From Paraplanobispora takensis (GTDB lineage Bacteria > Actinomycetota > Actinomycetes > Streptosporangiales > Streptosporangiaceae): DNA of 64,000 nucleotides. The stretch's first letter is position 1, and every line of letters starts with the position of its first letter. The position numbers and the translations under genes were made by a program. The notes under the pieces are model-generated. The model did no database searches. It saw only the letters and a program-made list of their open reading frames with translations, and was not told where the DNA came from. Positions 8,845-17,154 of the stretch are shown here, one piece after another. The DNA lies in the NCBI RefSeq assembly GCF_016863195.1, contig NZ_BOOK01000008.1, positions 98,786 to 162,785 on the forward strand, read 5' to 3'.

Positions 8845-9843
8845 ATGCAGGCCCACGACCTGTCGGCCGGTGGCGAGGTGCTGGCCCGCGTGCACGACAC
8901 GGCCCGTACGGCGGCGCGGCTGCACGGCCTGGCCGGCGCCGAGGTCACGCTGATCAACGTCTCGGAGAACGCCACCTTCCGGGTGGAGGACCCGGCGACC
9001 GGGACCCGCGCGATCCTGCGGGTGCACCGGCTCGGCTACCACTCCGTCCCGGCGATCGCCTCCGAGCTGGCCTGGCTGGAGGCGCTGCGCGAGCAGGCCG
9101 GGGTCAGGACCCCCGGGGTGATCCCCGCCCCGGACGGCTCCCGGGTGCTGACCGTCCCCGGCGAGCGGCCCCGCGAGTGCGTCATGTTCGAGTTCCTGCC
9201 CGGGACGGAGCCGCCGCAGGAGCGCCTGGTCGAGGACTTCGAGCTGCTCGGCGAGGTCACCGCGCGGATGCACCGGCACGCGCGGACCTGGCGCCGACCG
9301 GCCGGGTTCACCCGTTTCCACTGGGACTACGACGCGGCCCTGGGGAGCGAGTCCCGCTGGGGGCGCTGGCAGGACGGCCTGGGCATGGACACCGAGGCGC
9401 CGGCCGTACTGGACCGGCTGGACAAGGAGCTGCGCGAGCGGCTGCACCGCTTCGGCCGCGGCCCCGGCCGCTACGGCCTGATCCACGCGGACCTGCGCCT
9501 GGCCAACCTGCTGACCACCGGGGACGGGCCGCCCAGCGTCATCGACTTCGACGACTGCGGCTTCGGCTGGTATCTCTACGATCTGGCCGCGGCGCTCAGC
9601 TTCATCGAGCACCACCCGCTGGTCCCGGAGATGATCGAGGCGTGGCTGCGGGGCTATCGGACCGTGCTCGCCCTCCCCGCCGAGGAGGAGGCCGAGATCT
9701 GGACGTTCGTCATGTTCCGCCGCCTGCTGCTGGTCGCCTGGATCGGCACCCACACCGGGGTGGACATCGCCGCCGAGCTCGGCGCGGGTTACACCGCCGG
9801 CACCTGCGAGCTGGCCGAACGCTATCTGACGGGCGCCCTCTGA
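8845..9843 (+). CDS. APH-family phosphotransferase
   Basis: Protein-kinase-fold phosphotransferase of 332 residues, related to the aminoglycoside phosphotransferase/SrkA/homoserine-kinase superfamily. Visible motifs are the N-lobe NVSENATFRVED, the Brenner-type catalytic loop GLIHADLRLANLL (Asp and Asn) and the metal-binding VIDFDDCGFGWYLYDLA. It lies 9 bp after the response regulator and is probably in its operon. The substrate is unknown. A stress or antibiotic-related kinase role is possible, but nothing in the sequence makes it a proven resistance enzyme. Confidence 0.87.
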   Translation: MQAHDLSAGGEVLARVHDTARTAARLHGLAGAEVTLINVSENATFRVEDPATGTRAILRVHRLGYHSVPAIASELAWLEALREQAGVRTPGVIPAPDGSRVLTVPGERPRECVMFEFLPGTEPPQERLVEDFELLGEVTARMHRHARTWRRPAGFTRFHWDYDAALGSESRWGRWQDGLGMDTEAPAVLDRLDKELRERLHRFGRGPGRYGLIHADLRLANLLTTGDGPPSVIDFDDCGFGWYLYDLAAALSFIEHHPLVPEMIEAWLRGYRTVLALPAEEEAEIWTFVMFRRLLLVAWIGTHTGVDIAAELGAGYTAGTCELAERYLTGAL

Positions 9844-9938
9844 CAGAGCCGTCTGACGGATGTCACCCGCCGGAACCGGGCGAATAGATTAACGCGGCTC
9901 ATCATGACAGGCGGTTCCCCCCTTGTTAGCTTGACACG

Positions 9939-10319
9939 ATGCTGAGCCGAGGAAGGCTGTCGTGCCAGGCCTGCGGGGCCGTAGACGACACCCGGCCGGA
10001 CGTCCCCGGGCGGGACTGCGCGCCGCGTGCGATCCCGCCGCGGACGTTCGCCGCGGCGCTGCCCCTGACCCGCGCCCTCACGCTGCGCGAACGTGCCATC
10101 TTCGAACTGCTCGGGCACGGCTACGACAACCGGTCCATCTCCCGCGCGCTGGAGATCAGCGAACGCACGGTCAAGCGCCATGTCACGGCGATCCTCGGCA
10201 AGCTGAACCTGCAGTCCCGCCTGCAGGCCGGGCTCGTCGCGCTGATCGTCTCCACCTGGCCGGCGGAGAGCGCGGCCTGGCCCGAAGGTCTTATGGACCC
10301 GCAGTTCGATTTCCAGTGA
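9939..10319 (+). CDS. Small LuxR-type HTH regulator
   Basis: 126-residue protein that is essentially a free LuxR/GerE DNA-binding domain: LTLRERAIFELLGHGYDNRSISRALEISERTVKRHVTAILGKLNLQSRLQAG. A short N-terminal segment holds two Cys separated by two residues (CQAC) and a third Cys further on, possibly a small metal site. It has no receiver or ATPase domain. It sits at the left edge of the peptide locus, just before the 62-aa 'aroma-sacti'-like gene, so it is a candidate pathway regulator. Confidence 0.8.
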   Translation: MLSRGRLSCQACGAVDDTRPDVPGRDCAPRAIPPRTFAAALPLTRALTLRERAIFELLGHGYDNRSISRALEISERTVKRHVTAILGKLNLQSRLQAGLVALIVSTWPAESAAWPEGLMDPQFDFQ

Positions 10320-10354
10320 CATTTAACCTTCAATCTTCTATTTCGGAGCGAAGC

Positions 10355-10543
10355 ATGACTTTCGATGCGCTCGCCGAACTACGCCGTGCCGGCAACCCGG
10401 TGGACCTGCTCTCCGACGGGCAGCGCGCGGTTCTCGCCCGGCTCACCGAGCCCGAGGTACGGGTCCTGATATCCGTCAAGGAACGACTGGACGCGGCCTC
10501 CGACAGCGAGGTGGAGGGGCACGTGTCGGTCAAGGTCGTGTGA
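10355..10543 (+). CDS. Small protein resembling the 'aroma-sacti cluster' domain family
   Basis: 62-residue protein starting MTFDALAELRRAGNPVDLL and ending SEVEGHVSVKVV. A good SD (GGAGCG) lies 7 nt upstream of the ATG. From memory, actinobacterial proteins of this size and pattern carry an 'aroma-sacti cluster domain' name because they recur near radical-SAM peptide loci; I could not check this. It is all helix plus a short C-terminal strand, with no Cys. It could be a small partner or recognition protein for the radical SAM system nearby. It ends 43 bp before the likely start of the AfsR-like regulator. Confidence 0.6.
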   Translation: MTFDALAELRRAGNPVDLLSDGQRAVLARLTEPEVRVLISVKERLDAASDSEVEGHVSVKVV

Positions 10544-10586
10544 GGTGGGCCCGGCTCGCGCGCTCCCCGGCGAGGCGGGGCCCGCC

Positions 10587-12578
10587 GTGCCGAGGCTCGG
10601 GATCCTCGGTCCCCTGCGGGTGCTGGGAGAGGGCCTCCCGCTGGATCTCGGGCCGCGCAAGCAGCGGCTCGTACTGGCGGCCCTGCTCTGCAACGCCAAC
10701 GCGCCGGTGCCGGTCGAGGCGCTCATCGACGCGCTGTGGGAGGACGGTCCGCCCCGGACGGCCAGGAAGAACCTGCAGGTCTACGTGTCCGCGCTGCGCG
10801 GCCTGCTCGGCGCCACGCCGGCCGGGCCCCGCATCGTCCACGACATGGGCGGCTACGTGCTGACGGCCGATGAGACGGAGCTGGACTGGCTGCGGTTCGA
10901 GAGGAAGGCACGCGAGGGCCGGCGGCTCCGCCGCGGCGATCCGGCCGGCGGGCCGTACGGCGCGGTCGAGACGTACGGCGCGGTCGAGACGTACGGCGCG
11001 GTCGAGACGTACGGCGCGGTCGAGGCGCACGGCGCGGTCGAGACGTACGTCGCGGGCGGCGAGCCGGACGGCGGCGCGGCGCGGGCCCTGCGCGAGGCGC
11101 TCGCCCTGTGGCGCGGGCCCGCACTGGAGGGCATGCGCGACGTCGGGCTCATCGACCGGGCCGCGCAGCGGCTGGACAACGGCTTTCTCGCCGTCTTCGA
11201 GGACTGGGCGGAGCTGGAGCTGGCCCGGGGCGCCTCGCCGGACGTGGCCGAGCGGATCGCCGCGGTGGCGCAGCGGCACCCCGTCCGCGAGCGGCTGCGC
11301 ATGACCCAGATGATCGCGCTGAGCCAGCTCGGCCGGCGCACCGAGGCGCTGGCCGTCTTCGACGAGCTGCGCCGCTCGCTGGCCGACGAGTTCGGCCTGA
11401 CCCCCGGCCCGGCACTGGCCGGGCTGCACCGGTCGCTGCTCGACGACCACGAGTCACGGGCGCGCCTGACGGCGCCGCGCCCGGCCGTGGCCCATCTGCT
11501 GCCCCGGGAGGCGCACGCCTTCTCCGGACGCGAGGACCAGCGGCGCACGCTGGTGGACGCGCTGGCCCACGCGGGCGAGCGGCTCATCGTGGTCGCGGGA
11601 CCGGTCGGGGTCGGGAAGACGGCCCTGGCGGTCTCCGCCGCCCACCGGCTGCGCGAGCATTTCCCGCACGGGTGCCATTTCGTGCGGCTCCGCCGGGAGG
11701 ACGGCACGCCCCGGCCACCGGCCCAGATCGTGTCCCAGCTCCTGTGGTCGGCGGGCATCCCGGGCGCGGTCGATCCGGCGGATCCGGCGGAGACGCACGC
11801 GGCCTGGCAGCGCTGGCTCGCCGGGCACCGGGCGCTGGTCGTGCTCGACGACGCGCGCCGCGAGCCGGAGATCCGGCCGCTGCTGCCGGACGCCGGGGAC
11901 AGCGCCGTGATCGTCACCGCCCGGACGAGGCTGGCGGGGCTCGGCTGCTGCCACCGGGCGACCCTGCCGGCGTTCAGCAGCGCCGAGGCGCTCGGCCTGC
12001 TCCGGCGGATCGTCGGCCGGCACCGGGTCGACGGCGACGAGCTGTCCGCCCGGCGCATCGTGACCGCGGTGGGCCTGCTGCCGCTGGCCGTGCGGGTGGC
12101 CGGTGAGAGGCTGGCCCTGTTCGACCACGTGCCGCTGCGGGACTTCCTGCGGCGCCTCGAAGGCGCCCGGAGCCCGCTCGACGAGCTGGCGGTCGGCGAT
12201 GTGTCCGTCCGGGCCCGGCTGGCCGAGGCGGTGGCCGACCTCCCGCCGCCGGACGGCTGCGCCCTGCGGCGCCTGGGCGCCCTCCCACAGGGCCGCTTCA
12301 CCGTGCACGAGGCCGCCGAGGCGCTGGAGGCCGGGGAGGAGGCGGCCCTGCGCGCGCTGGAGTCCCTGCTGGAGGCCGGCGTCGTCGCGGTGCCGTACGC
12401 CGATCCGCAGGCCGGGACGGCCCTCTACGAGATGCCGGTCCTCATCCACGCCTACGCGCGGGAGCTCGCGGAAGGGGAGGGACCGTCACCTCATCCGGGG
12501 GAGACCGGGGTTTCGCAGGGGACCGGGGCCTCGCCGGCACCCGGGAGCGGGACCGGCCTCCCCGCGGCCACGGCCTGA
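10587..12578 (+). CDS. AfsR/SARP-type transcriptional regulator with NB-ARC ATPase
   Basis: Pathway-type activator of about 663 residues. In order: an OmpR-like winged helix (LGILGPLRVL ... GPRKQRLVLAALL ... LQVYVSALRGLL), a bacterial transcriptional activation domain (BTAD, to about residue 285), and a STAND/NB-ARC ATPase with Walker A VAGPVGVGKTALAV and ALVVLDDARREPE. The C-terminal region is truncated compared with full AfsR (no long TPR). I chose the GTG at 10587 because GAGGCGGGG lies 6 nt upstream and the family begins at the LGILGP strand; an in-frame GTG at 10545 is the alternative. A five-copy hexapeptide repeat interrupts the BTAD. The 3' end overlaps the convergent glycosyltransferase gene by 88 bp. 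Confidence 0.85.
   Translation: MPRLGILGPLRVLGEGLPLDLGPRKQRLVLAALLCNANAPVPVEALIDALWEDGPPRTARKNLQVYVSALRGLLGATPAGPRIVHDMGGYVLTADETELDWLRFERKAREGRRLRRGDPAGGPYGAVETYGAVETYGAVETYGAVEAHGAVETYVAGGEPDGGAARALREALALWRGPALEGMRDVGLIDRAAQRLDNGFLAVFEDWAELELARGASPDVAERIAAVAQRHPVRERLRMTQMIALSQLGRRTEALAVFDELRRSLADEFGLTPGPALAGLHRSLLDDHESRARLTAPRPAVAHLLPREAHAFSGREDQRRTLVDALAHAGERLIVVAGPVGVGKTALAVSAAHRLREHFPHGCHFVRLRREDGTPRPPAQIVSQLLWSAGIPGAVDPADPAETHAAWQRWLAGHRALVVLDDARREPEIRPLLPDAGDSAVIVTARTRLAGLGCCHRATLPAFSSAEALGLLRRIVGRHRVDGDELSARRIVTAVGLLPLAVRVAGERLALFDHVPLRDFLRRLEGARSPLDELAVGDVSVRARLAEAVADLPPPDGCALRRLGALPQGRFTVHEAAEALEAGEEAALRALESLLEAGVVAVPYADPQAGTALYEMPVLIHAYARELAEGEGPSPHPGETGVSQGTGASPAPGSGTGLPAATA
10956..11045 (+). 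repeat. In-frame 18-bp tandem repeat (5 copies) in the SARP gene
   Basis: Five contiguous copies of TACGGCGCGGTCGAGACG. Copies 1-3 are identical; copy 4 ends in GCG and copy 5 begins with C. They encode YGAVET-type hexapeptides inserted in the BTAD region. The unit keeps the frame, so copy number can change without breaking the gene. Confidence 0.9.
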
Positions 12579-13702
12579 ACGATGTCGGCCGCCCGCCCGC
12601 CGCCGTCGGCCGCCGCGAGCCGGCGGCCGATCTCCGCGGCCCGGGCCCTCCTGCCGCGGTCCCGCCACACGGACACCAGGACCTCGACGGGATCGCGGTC
12701 CAGGTCGTCCGGCACGCCGGCGGCGACGCCCGCGCGCACGCACGCCCCGGCCAGCAGCGGCTGCTCGGAGCCGGCCGGTGACACGCCCAGCGGACGGCCG
12801 CGCAGCAGTGCGTTCAGCACGGGCGCCGAGGTCCCGCTGGTGAGCACCAGCCCGGCCCGCTCGATCAGCGGCCCCATCCACGGCTCGCGCACGACCACGA
12901 GATCGGCGCCCGGGGCGGGCTGCGGATCCCGCGAGCGACCCAGCTCCACGACGGCCTGGAAGGGCCCGCCGGTGAAGGCGGCGTTCAGCCGCGGCCACGG
13001 GCTCGTGCCGCCGAAGATCCGGCCGAGGTGGACGTAGACGACGGGCTTGCCCACCCGCGCCAGGCGGTCCAGGATCCGGGCGAGCCCGTCCGGATCGGGA
13101 GCGGGCTCCCACGAGCACGGCCCCACGTGGTGCGCCCGCTCGGGCAGCACCGCGCCGGGGAACTCCAGGACGGGGTCGCCCCGCAGCAGCAGCGCGGCCC
13201 CGAGCAGCGGGTGTCCGCCGTCGCGCGGCGCCAGCCCCAGCCGCTCCCGGGAGCGGCGATAGGCGGCGAGCATCTCCCGCGATCTCCACAGCCGCGCGGC
13301 CGGCAGCGCGGGCTCCGCGCCGCCGCCCGACCGGTACTCCCACAGGTGCGCCGCGAGCCCGGCCACCACCACGGGCAGGTCGAGCCGCTCGCCCGCCAGC
13401 AGCGCCCCGTGGCACAGCACCGACGTCAGCAGCAGGCCGGCGCCCACTTCGCGGGCCGCCCGCAGGATCGCGTGATGCTGGCCCGTCTCCTCCCGCATCC
13501 AGCGCGCGACGCTGAACGCGGCGGGCCGCGCGCCGTAGTCCCGCGCGGCCAGGAAGGGGAGACCGGCCCCGGTCACCGGGGCCCGGGCCGCACCGCCGCC
13601 CAGGACGTGCACGTCGGCTCCCCGGCGGCGCAGCTCACTGCCGATCGCGATCGCGGGGTACAGATAGCCGGGGTCGCTCAGCGGGCAGAGCAGGACCTTC
13701 AT
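12491..13702 (-). CDS. GT1-family (MGT/Gtf-like) glycosyltransferase
   Basis: Nucleotide-sugar-dependent glycosyltransferase of 403 residues with the GT-B fold. The N-terminal half begins MKVLLCPLSDPGYLYPAIAIGSELRRRG, typical of macrolide/glycopeptide-type transferases. The C-terminal donor domain has KPVVYVHLGRIFGG and GPLIERAGLVLTSGTSAPVLNALLRGRPLGVSPAGSEQPLLA, a degenerate GT1 donor motif in which the usual HGG is TSG. The start overlaps the upstream peptidase stop by 4 nt, making it the last gene of the peptide operon. Attachment of a sugar to the modified peptide is inferred from context. Confidence 0.85.
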   Translation of the reverse strand: MKVLLCPLSDPGYLYPAIAIGSELRRRGADVHVLGGGAARAPVTGAGLPFLAARDYGARPAAFSVARWMREETGQHHAILRAAREVGAGLLLTSVLCHGALLAGERLDLPVVVAGLAAHLWEYRSGGGAEPALPAARLWRSREMLAAYRRSRERLGLAPRDGGHPLLGAALLLRGDPVLEFPGAVLPERAHHVGPCSWEPAPDPDGLARILDRLARVGKPVVYVHLGRIFGGTSPWPRLNAAFTGGPFQAVVELGRSRDPQPAPGADLVVVREPWMGPLIERAGLVLTSGTSAPVLNALLRGRPLGVSPAGSEQPLLAGACVRAGVAAGVPDDLDRDPVEVLVSVWRDRGRRARAAEIGRRLAAADGGGRAADIVQAVAAGRPVPLPGAGEAPVPCETPVSPG

Positions 13703-15807
13703 ATCCTCAGCCCGAGGTGCGCGGCCAGGAACGCCAGACAGTCGGCCTGCAGGGCGACCGTCCGGGAGAGCGCCCGCTCGCCGTGGCCAACGTCCCGTTC
13801 GTGCCGGAGCAGCACGGGCCCGGGTCCCGGCGAGGCGTGCTGCAGCGCGGCGCACATCTTGCGCGCGTGCAGGGGGTCCACCCGGGTGTCGGTCTCCGCG
13901 ACGGTGAAGAGCACGGGGGGATACGCCGTCCCGGCGCGCACGTGGTGATAGGGGGAGTAGGCCAGCAGCGTCCGCAGCCCGCCCGCCTCGTCCGCGCTGC
14001 CGTACTCGGGCCGCCAGCTCGGGCCGAGCCCGTGCAGCTCGTAGCGGGCCATGTCCAGCAGCGGGGACATGCACACCGCGGCCGCGTACTTCTCCGGGTG
14101 CTGTGTGATCGCGGCGCCCACCAGGAGCCCGCCGTTGGATCCGCCCATGATCCCGAGCCGGTCGCGGCCCGTCCACCCGGCCTCGACGAGATGGTCGGCG
14201 GCGGCGGCGAAGTCGTCGAAGACGTTCTGCTTGTGCGCGCCGCGGCCGGCGTGATGCCACTCCTCGCCCTCCTCCCCTCCGCCGCGCAGGCACGCCACCG
14301 CCCAGACACCGCCCGCCCGCACCCACGCCAGCGCCTCGGGCGAGTACGCGGGCACGACCGGGGCGCCGAACCCGCCGTAACCGGTGAGGACGGCCGGTCG
14401 CGGGCGGTCCGGGCGGCCCTCGGGGGACAGGACGAACATCCGGACCGTGGTTCCGTCGGCGGACCGGAACGCCACGTGGCGGGTGCGCGCGCCCGCGGTG
14501 ACGACCGCGGAGGGGCGGCGGCGCCACGGCCGGGTCACCCCCGTCCGCCCGTCGTAGTGCAGGACCGTCCACGGCGTGAGGTGGTCGGAGTAGGAGAACC
14601 ACGCCTCGTGGCCTCCCTCACGGCTCACCACGAGACCTCCGGCCGATCCGGCGCCCGGCAGGGGCACCGTGCCGACCTGTGTCCCGTCGGTCAGATCGTG
14701 GACGGTGATCTCGCTGACGGCGTGCCGTACCCACGAGGCGAGTCCCAGCGGGCGCGGCAGCCGCGCGCCGGTGAGCACGGCGAAGTCCGTGAGCACCGAT
14801 CCCGGACGCTCGGCGATCAGCTCCCGCCACCCGCCGCCGGCGGTCGAGGGGGTCGCGGTCATGACGCGCCCGTACGGCGCGCCTCGCGTGGTCCTCAGCC
14901 AGATCGCAGACCCGGCGCCGGCACCCGGGGGGATGCACAGCCTGGTGTGCCCGCGCACCCCCTCCTGCACCGGGCGCAGCGCGGGCGCGTGCCAGGGGCC
15001 GGCGGTCAGGTCCGCCAGCCAGACCTCGGTGTCCCGGTCGGTGCCCTGGGTCGCGACGACGCTGAGCCAGCGCCCGTCGGCGGTGAGGCTCACCGTGTAG
15101 AACTGGGCCCCGTCCCGGCCCTCCCCGAAGATCATGATGTCCTCGTCGGGGTGGGATCCGACCCGGTGCAGGAAGACCCGGCGGTGATAGCGCTCCTCGC
15201 CCGGGTGCGGCCCGGGGGGCAGCCGCCGCACATAGTAGAAGTGCGTGCCGCCGGGCAGCCAGGCGACGGCCGAACGCCGGACCCGGTCGATCGGCCCGTC
15301 CAGCACGCGCCCGGTGGCGGTGTCCATGACCCACAGCCGGGACTCCTCCGTGCCGTTGGAGGAGAGCTGGTAGGCCAGCAGGTCCCCCTCGACGGAGGGA
15401 CGCCAGGTGTCCAGCACCGTCAGCCCCGCCGGGTCCAGCTCCGCGGGGTCGACCAGCGGGCGGTCCCGCCCGTGCGAGGCGACCATGAGCCTCGGGTGCT
15501 CCCCGCCGGCGGGCCGCCGGGAGAAGAAGCTCCTCCCGCCGCGCGTCACGGGAGGGGAGTGGAGGTCCACGGCGTGCAGGGAGGCCAGCCTCCTGTGCCA
15601 GCGCTCGGCCCGCCACGCCGGGCGGCTGGCGGCGTAGAGCTCCTCCTGGGCGCTCAGCCAGGCGCCCGTGCGGGGGTCGGCGCCGTCCTCCAGCCACCGG
15701 TACGGGTCCCGGACGGCCAGGCCGTGCCGCTCCTCGACGAGAGCCAGGCGTTCGGCGTCCGGATACCGGGGCGTGCCGCCGCCCGCCGTGTCACTCCTCA
15801 TGGTCAT
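13699..15807 (-). CDS. Prolyl oligopeptidase family serine peptidase (S9)
   Basis: Peptidase of 702 residues that cuts after proline in short peptides. The first ~400 residues form the beta-propeller typical of S9A, and PYRWLEDGADPRTGAWLSAQ is the usual N-terminal block. The C-terminal alpha/beta-hydrolase has the nucleophile in GGSNGG (about Ser557), Asp644 in DTRVDPLHARKM and His675 in DVGHGE. There is no signal peptide, so it acts in the cytoplasm. The nearby precursor has a Pro just before its Cys-rich tail, making this the likely leader protease, or possibly a macrocyclase. ATG at 15807 or 15801; a 3-nt gap separates it from the MFS stop. Confidence 0.93.
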   Translation of the reverse strand: MTMRSDTAGGGTPRYPDAERLALVEERHGLAVRDPYRWLEDGADPRTGAWLSAQEELYAASRPAWRAERWHRRLASLHAVDLHSPPVTRGGRSFFSRRPAGGEHPRLMVASHGRDRPLVDPAELDPAGLTVLDTWRPSVEGDLLAYQLSSNGTEESRLWVMDTATGRVLDGPIDRVRRSAVAWLPGGTHFYYVRRLPPGPHPGEERYHRRVFLHRVGSHPDEDIMIFGEGRDGAQFYTVSLTADGRWLSVVATQGTDRDTEVWLADLTAGPWHAPALRPVQEGVRGHTRLCIPPGAGAGSAIWLRTTRGAPYGRVMTATPSTAGGGWRELIAERPGSVLTDFAVLTGARLPRPLGLASWVRHAVSEITVHDLTDGTQVGTVPLPGAGSAGGLVVSREGGHEAWFSYSDHLTPWTVLHYDGRTGVTRPWRRRPSAVVTAGARTRHVAFRSADGTTVRMFVLSPEGRPDRPRPAVLTGYGGFGAPVVPAYSPEALAWVRAGGVWAVACLRGGGEEGEEWHHAGRGAHKQNVFDDFAAAADHLVEAGWTGRDRLGIMGGSNGGLLVGAAITQHPEKYAAAVCMSPLLDMARYELHGLGPSWRPEYGSADEAGGLRTLLAYSPYHHVRAGTAYPPVLFTVAETDTRVDPLHARKMCAALQHASPGPGPVLLRHERDVGHGERALSRTVALQADCLAFLAAHLGLRI

Positions 15808-15810
15808 CTC

Positions 15811-17154
15811 TCATGGTCGTCTCTCATGCCGGGTCTCCGGTCCGGTCCGCGGGTCCCGTACGTCGTGCGCGAGCACGTCGGGCTCCGCGGTCTCCGCGGG
15901 CTCTAAGGTCTCCGCGGGCTCTGATGTCTCCGCGGGTTCCGCCGCCCGGCCCGCCTCGATCAGGGAGGGGATCGCGACGAGGGTGGCCGCCAGGCACAGT
16001 CCCGCGAACACCAGCCAGACGGTCGTGCCGCCGAACCACGCCACCATGACCCCGGCCAGCAGCGGGCCGGCGAAGGCCAGGCTGGTGCTGATGAGGCCCT
16101 GCGCCGCGATGACCCGCCCGTACATGCTTCGGGGGGACCGCTCCGCGACGAGCTGGAACAGCATCACCGAGGCCGAGGGCCCGAGCGCGGCCATGAAGGT
16201 GAGGCAGGCGCCCATGACCCAGGGGGACTGGGAGAGCGACAGGATCCCGAAGGAGCCCGCCCACAGCAGGCCGACGGCCGGATAGAGGCGTACCGGTCCC
16301 AGCTTCATGACCCGCGTGACGACCAGTGATCCGGCCACCACGCCGCATCCGGTACAGGCCATCACGATCCCGATCACGCCGCTCGGCACGCCCTGCCCGC
16401 TCATCACGAGCACCGCCGCCAGTCCCGACGCGGCCCCGACCAGGTTGAGCACCGCGCAGAACGCGGTGAGGCCGAGGACGCCGCGATGGGCCGCGAGCCA
16501 GCGCAGGCCGGCGGTGACCCGCCGATCCTCGCCGGCGGGCTCGTCCTCCCCCCGCCCACGCTCCCCCGGACGCGCCGACACCCCCAGGAGAAGCACGCCC
16601 GACACGGCGTAGGAGACCGTGTCGACGACGAAGGGCAGGAACGGATCCACCGCGTACAGCGCGCCTCCCAGCATCGGGCCGACGAGCGCGGCGATCCCGA
16701 ATATCCGCTGGCTCTGGCTCATCGCGAGGGCGAACTGCGCCGGCGGCACGACCACGCGGACGAACACCATGGCCGCGCTGCCGAAGATCGCGGTCGCGAC
16801 GCCCTCGACCAGGGCCACCGCCACCAGCTGGGGGAAGGTCAGGTGGCCGAGCGCCGCCGCCAGGGGGATGGAGCCGACGGCCGCGAGCCGTACCGCGTCC
16901 ATGGCCAGCATCAGCCGTTTCTGGTCGAACCGATCGGCCAGATGCCCCGCGGGGAGCTTGGAGAGCGTGCCGACGACGACCGCGCAGGTCCCCAGCAGCC
17001 CCGCCTTGACGGCACTCTCGCCCATGCCGAGTACGAGGAGGGGGAAGGCCAGGCCCGACATGTGGCTGCCGAGCAGGGAGACCGCCCGGGAGACGCGGTA
17101 GTTGCGGTAGTCGCGGTCGCGCCACAGGCTGATCGAGCCGGCCGCACCGGTCAT
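15811..17154 (-). CDS. MFS exporter
   Basis: Major facilitator superfamily drug/peptide efflux-type transporter of 447 residues with about 12 hydrophobic segments. The DYRNYRVSRAVSLLGSHMSG start and the loop 2-3 motif GHLADRFDQKRLML are typical of actinomycete MFS exporters (enterobactin/macrolide exporter-like). The C-terminal tail contains three near-perfect EPAET repeats. It overlaps the radical SAM gene by 4 nt and precedes the peptidase by 3 nt, so it is in the same operon and probably exports the finished peptide and provides self-protection. Confidence 0.9.
   Translation of the reverse strand: MTGAAGSISLWRDRDYRNYRVSRAVSLLGSHMSGLAFPLLVLGMGESAVKAGLLGTCAVVVGTLSKLPAGHLADRFDQKRLMLAMDAVRLAAVGSIPLAAALGHLTFPQLVAVALVEGVATAIFGSAAMVFVRVVVPPAQFALAMSQSQRIFGIAALVGPMLGGALYAVDPFLPFVVDTVSYAVSGVLLLGVSARPGERGRGEDEPAGEDRRVTAGLRWLAAHRGVLGLTAFCAVLNLVGAASGLAAVLVMSGQGVPSGVIGIVMACTGCGVVAGSLVVTRVMKLGPVRLYPAVGLLWAGSFGILSLSQSPWVMGACLTFMAALGPSASVMLFQLVAERSPRSMYGRVIAAQGLISTSLAFAGPLLAGVMVAWFGGTTVWLVFAGLCLAATLVAIPSLIEAGRAAEPAETSEPAETLEPAETAEPDVLAHDVRDPRTGPETRHERRP

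Noticed and set aside
13703..14602. Upstream extension of the glycosyltransferase frame
   Set aside because: It overlaps the peptidase gene and lacks family sequence; MKVLLCPLSDPG at 13702 is the family start.
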